Shown: positions 1 to 13,433, counted from the stretch's first letter. The stretch is DNA of 64,000 nucleotides from Glossina fuscipes (GCF_014805625.2 NW_023998457.1:4899794-4963793); one strand, 5' to 3'. Translations and numbers: made by a program. Notes: generated from the sequence alone by a model not told the origin.

Positions 1-51
<51 letters not shown>

Positions 52-62
52 GTCTCTCTCGC
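1..62. repeat. (CT)n microsatellite
   Basis: Almost pure CT with a few GTCT interruptions, cut by the window edge. Confidence 0.95.
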
Positions 63-1035
63 TTTCCTTCTATCTTCTAGCCTGACAATTTTTATATAGA
101 ATGACATCCAAGTAAATAGGCCTGTATTACCCAAATGAGGTTCAGTTAATTTACGTATCGTACTATTATTATGGTTAAATTTTCATCATAAAATACTAAA
201 AACCAGACCTCTTTAATTCAAGAACTTATTCATGGTTTATACAATTTTATAATAGCTCTTGCAGAAGAAGGTATCAAAACATACTCTTACTTAACTAGAA
301 TATCCAATTGTCGGCCTTGCGTGACCATAATATCTTTACTGGTTCTGTGTTTACAGATAGTTACCATTACATGACAGATTACTTTAATTTTTTTTTTTTT
401 TTTTTACAAAATGGAGTTGCTTCACTTTTGAGATAAACGGCCCAAATGAGATTATACCACTGCTCTCTGCGGAAACGTCTAATTGAATTGTCTTTTACTC
501 CCACACAAAATGTATTGAACTTTAATGCAATCCGGCAAAATGTATTTTTATTATAACAGAAAAGAGAAAATATTTTGTTTTGGCTCTAAGCGAATATCTG
601 CAGGTGCATGACAAGAAAACAAGAAAAAACGAAGGCAATTATATTTTTTCACAAAGACGCCTCTGTAGGCTTGCGAAGCATCATTTTATAGGAAGAAGAG
701 GAAAACCGAAAAAGCTTTTCAGTTAGCAATTATCAAAAAACTTTCCAATATAACCTAAATTTTTTTTTTTTTTTGACTGCCAAGTGAGAGATAAGAATAA
801 ATCGTAAAAAGTCAATATTGCCGCGAGGACGTAGCTATGTTATGTTAGTTTTCCCTTCTAGAGTACAAACAGTTTGTCATATGCTTTAATTAAAGCGATT
901 CTTTTTAAGAGCATAGTATGAATATTCAGGATATAAGATATTGGGGATTATTACATTAAACAGATGTGCCAGAGATATTCTGCCATTGGACAGTTGTATA
1001 CTCTAAGTACCGCACAGACTTTGCGTGCAATCTAC
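63..1035. other. No gene seen; AT-rich
   Basis: Two poly-T tracts (388-405 and near 760-774). No coding or repeat signal recognised. Confidence 0.5.
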
Positions 1036-1560
1036 ATGTTATTGAGCTGTTGTTATATCCATCCATCCGATGGATGGAGGATACATTCTTTTCGTAAAGA
1101 AGTAAGCTTCAGAAATCCGACAAATCAGCTTCAAATTCTAAATCGATATAAGCTTGTCCGTCCGTCCATCTGTGTTAAATTTGTTGAAAACATTCTCCTG
1201 ACTGGAAAGATAATGCTATCGACTTTCAATTTGTGCAAAAACCAAAACAAATTATTCAGAGGACACGCCTCTAAGACTACGTAAACTGAGAACATCTCTG
1301 TTTTTCAGAAGTAGTAAAAAATTTTGTTCTTTGCTCGTTATACATAAACTATAGCAGATAAATTTGGAAAAATTTCTAAGCCGCACATGGCGTAAATTGG
1401 CCACGCCTATCCAATGCTATAGTGTATCAATATTAAATTTTTTTTCCCAATATCTTTACTGGGCGAAGAAGCCACCTTAAGGTATATAAATTCGTGGCCA
1501 ATTTCAATTTCGGAAAGCACATAAGCATGTCTCTCTATCTGTCCGCCCGAAATCAAAATG
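1036..1560 (+). mobile_element. Family C copy C1
   Basis: Starts with a near-perfect palindrome (10-bp arms around one C, TCCATCCATC / GATGGATGGA, about 1060-1080). It has a GTCCGTCCGTCC tract at about 1155-1168 and matches the 44.1-kb copy through its middle (GGCCACGCCTATCCAATGCT), ending near a second GTCT/GTCC tract. Confidence 0.65.
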
Positions 1561-2868
1561 AACCAAACATTTCAAAGCATGCTTCTGCTTGTATTTTTTC
1601 TTGCTGCTCATAAAGTGCTACACGTACAACATAAGAGTTTCCATTTTTATAATGAAAATGCTCTCCAGTTAGCTCACTAATGAGAGGGCTCGCTGAACTG
1701 ATCCTTGTCTATGTAAATGATGATTGTTATTGGAAAATTTGTTATTAAGTAAGTCATTTCAGCTTCCAGTCACAAGTCCTTTAATGCTTCTTTACTTTTA
1801 TTTACCATAAAAACTTTTTTCATAAAATTTATTAAATTTATTAAAGGAAAATAGCCAGAGACGAAGAAAGAGACCAAAAGACATGTAACGTTAACAACTG
1901 TATCTGCACATTTAGTTATGTATGAAGGACAAATACCCAAAACAACAACAACACCAGCAGCAATAACAGCAATAATGATAAAACATTTGCAAACAAATGT
2001 GTAGAGAAAGTGAAAAGAAAACTTTATAGTCAGCAACGTTTATGGGCAAAGAATATAAGATGAGCTTAAAATGCAATAAAAATAATTAAAGCATAAAACT
2101 TTCAAATTACGTTTAAAAACTCATTAATAAACATTGAATGAATGAATTTAACGTAAGAGAAATTATGCGAAATTAAAGAAAGGGAAAAACCAAATCTTAC
2201 AAAGAGCCCCGCAAAACCGAACAGCTATGCGCAAAAGTATTAGGATTTATTGTTTCTATTACACATACACCTACGACAAAATTCTAATACTACGTTGTAG
2301 TGGTTGGGGCGAACAAAACCTGAAAACAGTTAAGTTTGCTGCAGCTTTGATGGTTTTATTTTTTTCTTCAAGCCTCACTGACTATATAGCAGTTGTGCAA
2401 TTTAATTTTCAACCCTCAGTAATACTACATCAGATTATATTCGTAATCAATATGAGATGTCCATCTGTCTTTGCAGTATCTCGTGCGCTATTATTAGATT
2501 TTAGAGAGAAAATTAAAATTGAAAACAAAATATTTTTAGTTTGGAAGCAAATAACACACATTTTTCGATATTATTTTTATTTTTCGACTTAAAAGTGAAA
2601 ACCAATGTTTCAAATACGGTGGGGCAACCACTATTAGTAGGTTAATCCTAAAGGTGATCAGTGCGATTAAGGAATAACGAGTCGCGAGATTGCATCGTAC
2701 GCCATACAGATAACTCGAGGACAAGCCTTTGGAAATGCTAAAGAAGTTTTATAGCCCTAGTAAAGGAATTGACTCAGTGTACATATCACTTTTATCTCTG
2801 CTCTAGGTGTATTTACATATACATTTAAAATATTTATGTGAAGTGAAAGTAACTCGGCATGTTTATCT
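1561..2868. other. No gene seen
   Basis: A 121-codon plus-strand frame (2227-2592) and an 88-codon minus frame (1770-2036) are present but resemble nothing known and have AT-driven composition. Confidence 0.4.
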
Positions 2869-3009
2869 CTAGTAGAAAATATCATCGTCATAAGAAAAGG
2901 CCATAAGGGTGATCCGTCCATATGTACGCTCGTATCTATTAGAAAATCTCATCGTCGTAGGAACTATAATGAAAAGCTATAAAAGTGATCCGTCCATACA
3001 TACGCCCGT
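2869..3009 (+). repeat. Diverged tandem duplication, about 70-bp units
   Basis: The unit TCTAGTAGAAAATATCATCG...GTGATCCGTCCATA...CGTA at 2869-2934 recurs at 2935-3009 with changes and a small insertion. Confidence 0.7.
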
Positions 3010-3194
3010 AAAAACGTAAGGTTGTAATCCTTAACCCACAGCACATATTCCTTTGGGATACATTCTACGAAAGAGCCCTTCTTCTCTTGTTCTGTGGCTC
3101 TAATTCTTCCATTCTCTAAATATTGGCCCGGTCATATATAAAAAAAAGAATAGTGACAACACTATATCGGCTCACAGGCCACTGTTGCATATCC

Positions 3195-3400
3195 TACACC
3201 TTTTCGCTGAACATAGAACGACTTTTCGAAATAAGACATTATATGGGAAGTGGTCGAAAATGTAATCTGATCGTTCGTCTTTAGCCCGACTTTCATCAAA
3301 TTATCCCCCGTAAATTGAATGCCAGATAACAAGACGGGCAGATAGACTTAGATCGAATTACGAGAATGATTCCGAATTAAACTAAATGAACATTTATTGC
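3195..3400 (-). mobile_element. Family A fragment A1
   Basis: Contains the family A block ACGACTTTTCGAAATAAG, ATATGGGAAGTGGTCGAAAA, then a decayed CAGACGG-type tract and CTTAGATCGAATTACGA. Both ends are lost. Confidence 0.6.
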
Positions 3401-3649
3401 GTAGAAATTACGCAGCCTGGACGTTACAGGCAGCTTGAAGCACAAAAGCTTTGTCATATTTATCAGATCGCAGTGTGCTTCTACGAGAACCTTTCGCAGT
3501 TATAGCCCTAATTGGAATGCGAATAACAATCATATCTTTATTCCTCAAAACATTTTAAAAGAATTAACATTTCTCTAATGCCTCTCGTCTGTTATCATGA
3601 ACAGCCTGTCAGCGGAATATCAAATTCGCCATTTAAAGAATAATTAAAT

Positions 3650-4690
3650 TATTGACCTTTGCATCACAATATAGCAATATTCACTATATGATATATGTCG
3701 ATGTAAATTTGAAAAATTACATATCTATCGAATTACGAGGACATATTTGTTTTTCTTTCCTGCATCCTGTTAAAGTCTTGTTAGGTTTGTATACGATACG
3801 CTAAATTATCTCTCAAAGAGGATAAATATCACTAAATTTTCAGACGTTCGGTCTTCATACCAAATGTAAAAGTTTATTGAAAAATGCAATTTTACCGCAA
3901 TCCACGTTACACACAACAAGGCAGATAAAGAAGAGTAAACTGATATGTAAATCTATCTATACATTTGATAAAATTAACAATTGAATTCTTACACTGCTGT
4001 TCGGCTATGTCTCTTAAATCGAAATGCATTCCAACTACTAAACCAATGAAAGAATGAAACCATTAATCCATTTGGAACATTGCTGTTCTATGTCTGCTGG
4101 CGAAAGCAACATAAGGTTATAAATTCAGCCGCAATATGGTTTCATACGAGTCGCCTTAAAAAGAGGAATGTGTGATTAGTCTCTCATTGCATTTGTCGGA
4201 AATGACATAAAATAATTGATATGCGCTAGTTTCGTGTGACTGTATGCCGAACGGAGACCTGTATAGTTCATAAAAGTACATCTCAGAGATTTTGTTGAAT
4301 ATTTCCTTAAGAATATATTTGTCATTGTATTCTAATTTTTGCTTTCTATTTAATTTTTCCCTAAGCAAAACAACGACTGACGGAAGGATTCATTTGAATG
4401 AAAAAAGAATTTGATACTGATTAAAGATATATATATATATATATATATCCTCCATATATATGATTATGAATTCTGAATTATAAGAATATTAAGTATATTA
4501 AGTATCACAGCACAAATGTTCACATCTGGTATGAAGAGTTATTTATCCTCTTGAACTTCTTTAACTATCATGAAAAAATTCGTATATATATGTATACGAG
4601 GTTTTTGGTGAATCTACTAAATAATTGTGAGAACATTAAGTACCTCTCACATTTGTAATGAAGACAGAGTTACCCTCTGCCGCGAAAAAG
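3650..4690 (+). repeat. Repeat D copy 1 (inverted partner at 46.3-47.5 kb)
   Basis: Aligns, reverse-complemented, with 46330-47510 over about 1 kb, for example GATAAAATTAACAATTGAAT, CAGCCGCAATATGG, AAATGACATAAAATAATTGA and CACAGCACAAATGTTCA. It contains a (TA)n tract near 4428-4447 and a weak second copy of its end (4590-4680). No coding frame is kept between the two copies. Confidence 0.8.
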
Positions 4691-4966
4691 TTGATTGCGC
4701 AGTTCATTTTTAGTTTAAGGGTTCGATTTCGATAGCCAAATGGTTTAAGAAGACAGTTAATGCCAACCTATTTAGGAAGTAAACAGCACAAAACGGCGCT
4801 AAATAGTAAGCACCTGTTAAATATTAGCTTTTGTAGGCGAAGTTCATGTATGGCAATAGTATTGTCTCTGATGAGAAAGTGACGTGGCATGCATACTTGT
4901 AATAACTGAAGAAGATGAAGAAAAGGAGAAAAAAATCAATGCGAACGCATAGAGCACGGATAACAA

Positions 4967-5520
4967 TACAACAAGTAAGAATATTATAGTCGGGCAAAGC
5001 CGACCCCTAAATGCCCTACACTTTATTATCTAAAACTATTCTTATTTTTATTATAAAAATTATGTCTTGTTTCTGCATAAAGGTCTATTTTTCATGTGCG
5101 CTTTTATGGTGAAGTGGGCATAACAACTTAAAATGCTGAAATTGGCCGCTTTTGCCGAGAAATTTTGAAAATTACAATTTTTTTCCATAGAAAAACTTTT
5201 CAGTATATGATGTTATATGGGGAGCGTTCGAAAAAGTGGACCGATACGAACCATTTTCAATAGCGTTCGTCCTTGGGTCAAAACACGTCACTGTAACAAA
5301 CTTCATCAAAATGTCTCACAAAAAATGGAGCTTGTAGTTTGAACACAAATTTAAATGGGCAGACATCAGACGGACAGACAGACTTAGATCAATTTAGATT
5401 ACGATTCTGAATCGAGCGACATATTAAAAGGTGGGTTCATCTTAAGCTCTTCTACGCGTTACATACGTCCACACTAATCTAGTACACCCGGTACAACAAG
5501 TAAGGTATAGGCATAAAAAG
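4967..5520 (-). mobile_element. Family A copy A2, both ends present
   Basis: Begins ACAAGTAAGAATATTATAGT with the hairpin GTCGGGCAAAGCCGAC (4989-5004), then a CCCTACAC box, the ATATGGGGAGCGTTCGAAAA block, the CAGACGGACAGACAG tract and a decayed terminal palindrome near 5490-5515. It lacks the internal tandem units, so it is a short derivative. Confidence 0.8.
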
Positions 5521-5955
5521 GACCTATCGAAATAGCGTAAGTCGTCGAAATCTGGAATATTTTTCTTAAAACGACTTTTCAATGGATTCCACTAATAGTT
5601 GTTGAAAAACATGGTGTATTTTTTAAATAACACCGACTCTAACTGTAACAAAAACAACTAAGAAGGCGCCGCATGGTTTGATTTGTTACCACAAAAAAAA
5701 TAAAAGAGATAGAATTTATCGGTCACCTTTCACTTTCAATTTATTCGCGATGTCCCGGCGTCCAGCGTAATTAATTTAGAATTAATTTATTTGACAACGA
5801 CATCGCTGATGTTATTAAGGAAAAATTACTCCACCAGGACATTGTGTCCACTATATTTGTTTTATAATTAACGGGAAGAAAATAGAACTTGATTTGTGGA
5901 ATGTACAAAGTAATTTTAAACATTCTCTCCTGTTTATCGTATGAGTAATGAGAAT
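5521..5955. other. No gene seen
   Basis: Nothing recognised beyond a poly-A run near 5692. Confidence 0.4.
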
Positions 5956-6442
5956 AAAGCCACGAAAAAGTGAAAAAAAAAAAAATTTCATCACTTGTAA
6001 CTATATATGGGCATGGCGGATTTTCTCCCATTTTTGCACATAAATATATATAGCGAGTTTTCCGTAAAGTAAATGTCGAAAATTTTAGCTTTATCCCTCT
6101 TATAATTTTTGAGTAACGAGCCAAAAACCCACAGATTCCTATAAAGAAAAGCCAATTTGCGTTCAGTTTACGCTCTCCTCCAGGCGTCTGGTCTGACCAA
6201 TTCGGATCATTATCAAGACCAACCTGCAAGCAAAAATTTCTAATATTTCTATCAAATTTGATATTGAGTCGATATATCAATTTTTGCGATCAGAAGAGTA
6301 TCAACACACACCGTACAGACGGACAGACATGGCTTAATCAAGTCAGAATTTTATGCTATCCATGAGTATAAACACTTTATAGGGTCTCTGAAGTTTCCTT
6401 TGTTGCATGTTGCAAACATTATGACGAAATTAATATACCCCC
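5956..6442 (-). mobile_element. Family C copy C2
   Basis: Reverse-oriented family C: GTAACTATATATGGGCATGG, TTGAGTAACGAGCCAAAAA, then CAGACGGACAGACATGGCTT, and TTTATAGGGTCTCTGAAGTT next to AATATACCCCC. This GTCTGTCC...TAGGGT layout is the classic form in Drosophila-like non-coding repeats. A 169-codon minus frame overlaps it and is not a gene. Confidence 0.7.
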
Positions 6443-7180
6443 AATCATTTAGTGATAGGTTTAAATATCAAAATTGCAAATTTATTACCTCGCATCCATG
6501 AAGATAATTTTTGAGACTGGAATGCTGTTGTTAATAGTAGATCTGCAAGCAATTTAATTGCTATTCTTATTTTTATGGGCCCGCTTCGCAATTAATTATT
6601 TGATGCTAATACGAGGTAATCTAGGAGTTGATGTTTAGTTTTGGTGATATGCGAAATGTTTGCTTTTTGCAAAGCCATAATTAAATCTTGTTCACTAACA
6701 ACTAAATGTGCGGAGCTAAGCTGCTTAGCAATACATGCGAATAATTAATTGCACTACGTATAACCAGAATATGTTGATAACGTTACCGGGGACGATTCAA
6801 GGTTTTTTGTTAACTTAGGCAAGCCGATAGAGGTGATGGCTACGTTTGCAGTTATTAAGATTTGAGATTTGTTAAGAAGGAGTCTGATGATGAAATATTA
6901 CAATCAAGATACATTTAGATTTAGAAGCTTACTTCTTCCAAATTCAACGAAAAGTAAGATATTTTTGTGGATACCTCGTGAGTTGGTACGAAAGTATCTT
7001 TCGAATGCCATAAAGAAATTCAAACTTTTCTTTCCAGAACTATTTCTGCAACCTTTTGAAACTAGGTCTTAACTATTTAGCAGAACTCCATTAGGGATTG
7101 AGTTAAGGCATTTACAGAGCTCTCTTAAGGCATTTACAAACTTGTTGCGATGTTTGTAGTGCTCTTTTGAGAGAGTTAAT
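6443..7180. other. No gene seen
   Basis: A 67-codon plus frame (6869-7072) is not recognised. TTAAGGCATTTACA is repeated directly at about 7101 and 7125. Confidence 0.4.
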
Positions 7181-7215
7181 TAGTCCTATTGCTAATTAAA
7201 TTCGAATTTATCTTC
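7080..7215 (+). repeat. Family B repeat, copy 1
   Basis: Carries TTGCTAATTAAATTCGAATT (7189-7208), shared with copies near 28.63 and 29.83 kb, after a weakly similar AACTCCATTAGG...GAGTTAAGG lead-in. Confidence 0.45.
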
Positions 7216-7357
7216 ACATCCTTCAGTGGTATGATATACATTTTCGAACATAAAGTGAGGAGAATACCTAAGAAAATTTTTGAAACATTTTTGCGGGGCA
7301 AACACTTCATCGATATTGAAAGGGACGAACGGACATACTTGCTATTGCCAACACTGA

Positions 7358-7563
7358 TGTTCTCCACAAGAGCTATACTATGCTATTTATACACGATTAT
7401 GGCATAGATCCAACGACTGATGTCATGCATTTTCAAATGTAAACTAAAGAGGATTGTAAAATGTTCTCCACAAGAGCTATACTATGCTATTTATACACGA
7501 TTATGGTATAGATCCAATGACTGATGTCACGCAATTTCGAATGTAAACTAAAGGAGATTGTTT
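7358..7563 (+). repeat. Tandem duplication, 103-bp unit, two copies
   Basis: ATGTTCTCCACAAGAGCTAT begins at 7358 and again at 7461. The units differ at only a few bases, so this is one of the younger duplications in the window. Confidence 0.92.
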
Positions 7564-7925
7564 GAAAGTTGTTTTCTTGTTTAGATGTACGTTCCATCAC
7601 ATAACTGTGATTGAATAAGAAGGACGGACAACATCCATTCCACTATTTCAAGGCGCTGGTCAAGAGTGCAGGTAGTTCGCGAACTATACGATGCTATGGC
7701 TGCTGTATGGTGTCAATTAAAAATATACTCTCTTGCCTCTCTTCGAAGAAATAACGTTACCGGTTAGAGGCTAAAAAAAATATATATATATATCCCTTGT
7801 ACTCAAAGACTCAACTCAACGAGCCTTTACAAATGCATTAAAAATAAATAAATATTGCTAGTAGTTAACATTATTCCAGAAATGTAACATAAGAACATTG
7901 AACATTTCGCTGCTTCAATTAAATA
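7564..7925. other. No gene seen
   Basis: Contains a short (TA)n tract near 7781. Confidence 0.4.
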
Positions 7926-8441
7926 ATGAATTATTTTTCGCAAATAAAACTTTACTTTCTTTCTTTTTGTTGTTATAAGAAAAAAATATTTGTGCCCGAT
8001 TGATTGATTATTATTTTTATTGACTAGTAATAGTAATACGTGCACTCCTAGTTGTTACGCAAAATAATGTTTAAACGAGGATTATCGGAAACGAATGAAG
8101 GACTCTTTGATGTCATTGCCAGGTTTTCAATAAAATGGTCGTAAGGCTTACATATCGTTTGTCATACTACATAAATTTTTGGCGCGCACGTTTCTCGCGA
8201 GTTATAAAATGTTTGAATGAATGAATAAACGCGAAAAGATTCAAAATGCACCGAACTGTAATCGTAAACTTGCAGTACAATTTTAAGAGACTCTCTTCAA
8301 GGCACAGAATGGGAGAATATGAGAAGTCAAGAAATGCCAAAACGGTAACAAACAAAGAACGTAAGGAGGTACGGACATATATATACACCGACATATGGAC
8401 GTAAGGACATAAATATATATATATAAATTAATGGACGTACC

Positions 8442-8480
<39 letters not shown>

Positions 8481-9430
8481 TTGTGTGCATGCGTGTATAC
8501 GGATGTATTGAAATGTTCAATGAGAGAACAATAACTGGACGTATATGCGCTAAGGACATCTAAAACTGCAACGGCAGCAAAAATGAAATTGTAAAGCATC
8601 AGTAACCAAAACAGGAGCCAAAAAGAACAAAAAAAATGAAATGACACACAAATGCTCTTACATATATTCCTTATAAAGATAACAAGCTTACGTTTATATC
8701 AAACACCATTTTTCGTATTAATGGCTCCGAATAGAAAGACGGAGAGTGGAAACAAATTGTAACAAACCATTAAATTTAATTCTGTCGAATAAAAATAAAA
8801 GAAACAAACTCACACTCACATGCAGGAATATGAGCATACATAGATACATTTATGGTCAAATTAAATTGGTCGCAAGCCGACAGATAATAAAACCGAGCGA
8901 TAGAGAAGCATAAAATAAGAAGATAATAATAATGATGATAATGTTGAGGACGACGTCGACGACGACGACGACTGCGGTGAAGATAATGGCATCAAGTTAT
9001 CATGGTTGCAGCTGTTACCGGCAATTGTAGCATTATTCGCAACAGCAGATGAAAGACCATCACGCTAATACCGTTAGCATCCCAAACGGCCTCGCAGGTA
9101 ACAGATCAGCTGGTGTTGCTCTTTATGGTTGTTAGGCTTTGCGTTCAACCAACCGTTCGTTTACCTTGATAGCAAAGCAAACGGACACCGTTGGGGTCGA
9201 AAAAAAATAAACACGTGCGCTTGCTATCTATCGTTACCAATTCAAAGTAAAAGTTCACTTAGAGAGATAACTTATTAACACAAGAATGAAAAGAAACAAA
9301 ACGGAAACATTTAACCTTGTAAGCGCGAACGATTGTAGCACAAATGTTAACGAAACCAAGGCATACTTGTGAGTATAGTGTACAGGCCTTGACAAAGCGC
9401 ACTTAACATCCCCTTAATAGTGATTTCGTT
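7926..9430 (-). repeat. Repeat H copy 1 (inverted partner at 50.2-51.7 kb)
   Basis: Reverse-complemented, it aligns over about 1.5 kb with 50185-51712: AAGTTATCTCTCTAAG, AACGGTTGGTTGAAC, ATAAAGAGCAACACCAGCTG, GGTAACAGCTG, a GTC triplet run, GCAGTTTTAGATGTCCTTAG, CTGTGCCTTGAAGAG, CCTTACGACCATTTTATTGA. It contains (TA)n and TACGTCC-like tracts (about 8370-8475). Open frames do not stay matched with a conserved protein pattern, so it looks non-coding. Confidence 0.85.
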
Positions 9431-10993
9431 TCTCACATGTTAGTTTTTCGGTATTTTCACACACACACTCGTGTATAACTGTATGCGTCTGATTAGCAAT
9501 GCTTTTCTAATTTCTTCAATCTCTCGGTATACTTTTCTTGCTTTCCGTGACTTGATATGATGATGAATGTAATGGGAAAAAATTTGCTTATTGTTTGCGA
9601 CCCACAGTAGCGATTGTATCTAATAACTGTGCTTTCTAATTAGCTGTAAACCATTGATCATAACAACAACAGTGTCTTTCACCCATCATATTACGCTAGC
9701 AATAACCAGAAAGATAACATGACGGAACCTATCGTGTAATTGAAATGCTGTACACTTTACTTATTTCGGCGTAAGTCAATAGTAATGCTAGTGTACGAAT
9801 GTTTAAAAAAAAAAAAAACAATCACTGATGCGAAGCTGACGCGATTTCCGAGCACACTGGGTTGTTTCAATAGCTCTGGTACGCCTTCGCACCAAAATAG
9901 TAAGTACTTTAAAACACTGTTTTTTTTTCTCGAAAATTTGGAGAACTTTTTCTAGACTCAGTCTCGGCAGCTCAAACGTTCACTAAGAAATGTGCTTGGA
10001 GTGATGTAAGTTTTCATTCCTTATTTGGGAGATTTTCCTTAGGTCAACGTTTTCACGAGCCTATATATATGTTAGCACAACGGTCCTAACGATCCGTCAC
10101 ACATGTTATTTAAATCCTTCTATCTTTACAAAGCTTTTAATTATTTGAAGACCTGCATAGTGATTCCAAAACTAAAATCGAGAAGATTCCTTATTCAGCC
10201 TGGAGCAGTCTGGTAAAAGAAATAATGATTTTTCCGAAAAGCAAATTTCTCAAACTTCACTAGCCATAGCATAGCAATTTCATTCCTCTAACAAGTTGTA
10301 CTAAATGAGGGAAAAAAGCTAAGGCAATTTATAATCTGACCAAGTCCTATGTGATACATATGCAAATGGCATAAAAATAAATACAAGAAGATGAATAAAT
10401 AGGAAGCCTGAGCACTGTAGCGCTTGTTTAACTAAAGATGTATATCCTACTACTAACATTGGGGGCGTTAACTACATTGAACCATCTTTTCATAAACCCA
10501 TAATGTTTTCTTTCTTTTTATTAACTCAAACCTCTGCATGGCTATTAAGCCTGAGTCGCAAACAACATCTCACTCCCCATAGTCGCACAGAAAGAGGGCA
10601 ATAACGAAATGTAGTTTACTTTCAAGCAAAATACCAATAAGAAAAAAACCTTTACATATAACTTATAATATATATTAAACTAAAAAATTTGAAATAAATA
10701 ATTTTTACAATCTCCTAAAAGCTCATTAAAAATATGAAACAATCAACTGACAATAACGATTGAAAAAATACTTTACCATTATTAATATCTATTGCGTATG
10801 AGATGCATTGAATAACTAAAGATTTTGCCCAAAGCATATATAACTTTCGTCTTCTTTTTTCCTGTTCTTCTTCTTCGTTTTATTTATATCTCGGAAAAGT
10901 TTATAAACTTCTTTTTTGAGAAATACGTGCTTAGCTTAACATGTTGTAATCGTTGCTTTGTTGACACTACTTGCAATAAATAAAAAAATAAAA
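9431..10993. other. No gene seen
   Basis: AT-rich DNA with A- and T-runs and a short CA run near 9461. No repeat family recognised. Confidence 0.4.
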
Positions 10994-11925
10994 ACAAGTA
11001 AGAACATTATAGTTGGCTGCGCTTCGACCGCTACATACTCTACATTACTTTCGCCTTGTACACTTATTCATTCGTCCGCATATTGGAAGACTAGAGTTTG
11101 TCTCATATATAAGAATATGCCTTTCATGAAGACCCCAATATACGTTAGGCTTAACATATGAGAAATTAAACATATTGCCGTAAAGCCTACTTTTCATGAG
11201 AAATGCCTTATGAAATGGGGCTAAGTAATAGATGCATCTAGTTCAAATTAGGTCGACTTAATTTTTATACTAAATTATTATTACGAGCAAGGTATCATAA
11301 AAAATAAATTAACAGAATTAGACATTTTTGGCGTATAAGTGTTAGTGTAGGCTTCATGAGAATCTGCATATGAGGTGGTATCTAATAAGTTTACCTGCCT
11401 GGTCCATATTCGATAAGCTATTCTCATTGTTAATTTACTTTTGTGAGCAAATTTTCACCCATGAAATAATGAAAATTAGCTTTGTTTGCCACATAAAGAT
11501 TCACTTTTCGTAGGATCGGTTATTTGAGAGGAAGTTCAAAAAATTGCTCCAGCCTTTCCAAAGTTGTCGCACCCCTTTTAGTATATCGAAATACTATTAC
11601 TTAGCCACTTTTGTTAAGAAATTTTAAAAATTGCAAATTTTTTTCTTATAACGACTTTTTAGAATAAGGCGTTGTATGGGGAGTTATCGAAAATAAAAGC
11701 GTTCGATCTTGGGTTAAGGCACGTCAGTGCACCTAATTTCATCAAAATTTTTTAAACTACGACATGTAGCTTAAACATGAAGTAACGTGGAGAGACATCA
11801 GACGGACAGACAGGCTTGGATCGATCGAATAAAGGTTGATTCTATCTTAAGCGCTTCTGCGCGTTACAGACATTCGCACAAACTTAACATACCGTGTGTC
11901 ATAAGTATTGTAGGATATAATAAAA
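10994..11925 (-). mobile_element. Family A copy A5, nearly full length
   Basis: Starts AAACAAGTAAGAACATTATA with a decayed hairpin (GTTGGCTGCGCTTCGACC), has internal units (TTTTCACCCATGAAATAATG), the GTTGTATGGGGAGTTATCGA block, CAGACGGACAGACAGG at 11796, and a decayed end palindrome to about 11925. Confidence 0.78.
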
Positions 11926-12149
11926 TTTTACAGAATTATAGAAAGGCATTTCGCACCTGGTCTTTTAATTGACGCCGTCATAACTAAATGACATTACTGT
12001 CCATTTGGGAAAAGGAAAAGAATAAAAAATACACTAAACAAGAAAATAAAGTCGACAAAAGAAAGTATGAGGTAACTAACTTGTTTTTACTTACTGTTTA
12101 CACGTTTTCTTCTTATTCTTACATCGTTTAATAAGGATTCCAATAGTTA

Positions 12150-12220
12150 TAAATAAGTAAGAATGCTACCGCCGGGTAAGGCCGACCTATAGGTACCCTA
12201 TCTACATTACATTTTCTTTT
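12150..12220 (-). mobile_element. Family A hairpin-end fragment A6
   Basis: AATAAGTAAGAATGCTACCG, CCGGGTAAGGCCGACC and CCCTATCTACATTAC: only the hairpin end of family A is kept. Confidence 0.6.
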
Positions 12221-12699
12221 CTTTAATTATTCCTTGTTTTGAATTCAGCTACAAGATGGAACAGGAATTGTAGCCAAATTACGTAGAATCTCTTCTCAAG
12301 AATAAATAATACAAAGGTATTTAAGAATAAACGCACAAATCGCTATTTGACTTGGGAACTATAAGAAAACGTTTAAATATAAGTTAATACAATCACGAGA
12401 ACGAAGCAAACATACAAAAGTTGCTAATACTCGCATACACATCAGTAATAAACAACGATAAGAAGCATGAGGGTACAAGGCAAGTTGACTCGAATTAACC
12501 TTAGCGTGACAACTCGAATTGAAACTTTTTGTATTCGGTTAACTCTTAATCCGAATATTAACCAATTGTATTACTTAGGTAACACAGCGGTAAAGCCGTA
12601 GGCGTTATAAGGCATTTTTTCTTCTACGATATGAGTGGAGGCTGCTGGCGATATAAGACAATGAACGTCAATCACGCTTTTGAAGCTTGATAGGTAAAT
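12221..12699. other. No gene seen
   Basis: Nothing recognised. Confidence 0.4.
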
Positions 12700-13383
12700 T
12701 TGTGTGAGTAATAGTATTTCGACATTCTAAATTGGTGCGAAATCTTTCGACCGGCTGGGGCAATTTCTTGAACTCCCTCTCATATAATCCATCCTACGAA
12801 AACTGAATTTTTATGGGCAAACAAGTGCAATTTTCATTATTTCATGTTGAAAATTGCCTCATAATAGGAAACTGACAAAGAAATCTATTTAGCCAATTTG
12901 GACCATGAAAGTCTATTAAAAAGATTCTCGTTAACCGTAAACACTTATATGCCAAAAAAGCCCAATTGCAAGTTTTTTGGCAAATAATTTAGTATAAAAA
13001 TTAAGTTCATCTAATTTGTACCGCATGGGTTTATTTCTTGGCCTTACTCCTTATAAGATATCTCAAGAGTAGTAAACTCTTCGAAAAAAGGCTTAATATT
13101 TAATATTTTATGATGAAAATATATGATAATTTGGATCACATAGGTCTATTTTTTTCGAATCTTAACACATATAGAGGTGTTATCATGAAAAGCAAGCTCT
13201 TACTTGGAGAGAAAGAGTAATTTTCCAATATGCGAGCTTTCATAAAATTAGAGGCTTTGCATGAAAATAATGTGCACTTTTTGGTCGATTATTGCCAAAA
13301 CGAGTAAATAACTGTACTAGGCGGAGTGGTGTAGGGTATGTAAAGGTCGACATTGCACGACTATAATCTTCTTCTTTGTTTTT
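12700..13383 (+). mobile_element. Family A copy A4
   Basis: Runs from AGTAATAGTATTTCGACATT through GGCTGGGGCAATTTCTTGAA, several internal units (GATCACATAGGTCTATTTTT), then GAGTGGTGTAGGGTATGTAA and a decayed hairpin (GGTCGACATTGCACGACT) with a TTTGTTTTT tail. The 5' part is missing. Confidence 0.78.
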
Positions 13384-13390
13384 TTATTTT

Positions 13391-13433
13391 TTCTTATAAC
13401 ATGCCGTAGACGTAACGTACTGTATATGACGTC
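13391..13433 (+). repeat. Left copy of a 42-bp repeat flanking C3
   Basis: TTATAACATGCCGTAGACGT...GACGTC here matches TTACAACACGCTGTAGACAC...GACGTC at about 14044-14085, about 650 bp away. Confidence 0.6.

Noticed and set aside
5771..6280. 169-codon minus-strand ORF
   Set aside because: Lies over family C copy C2; other copies do not keep the frame.
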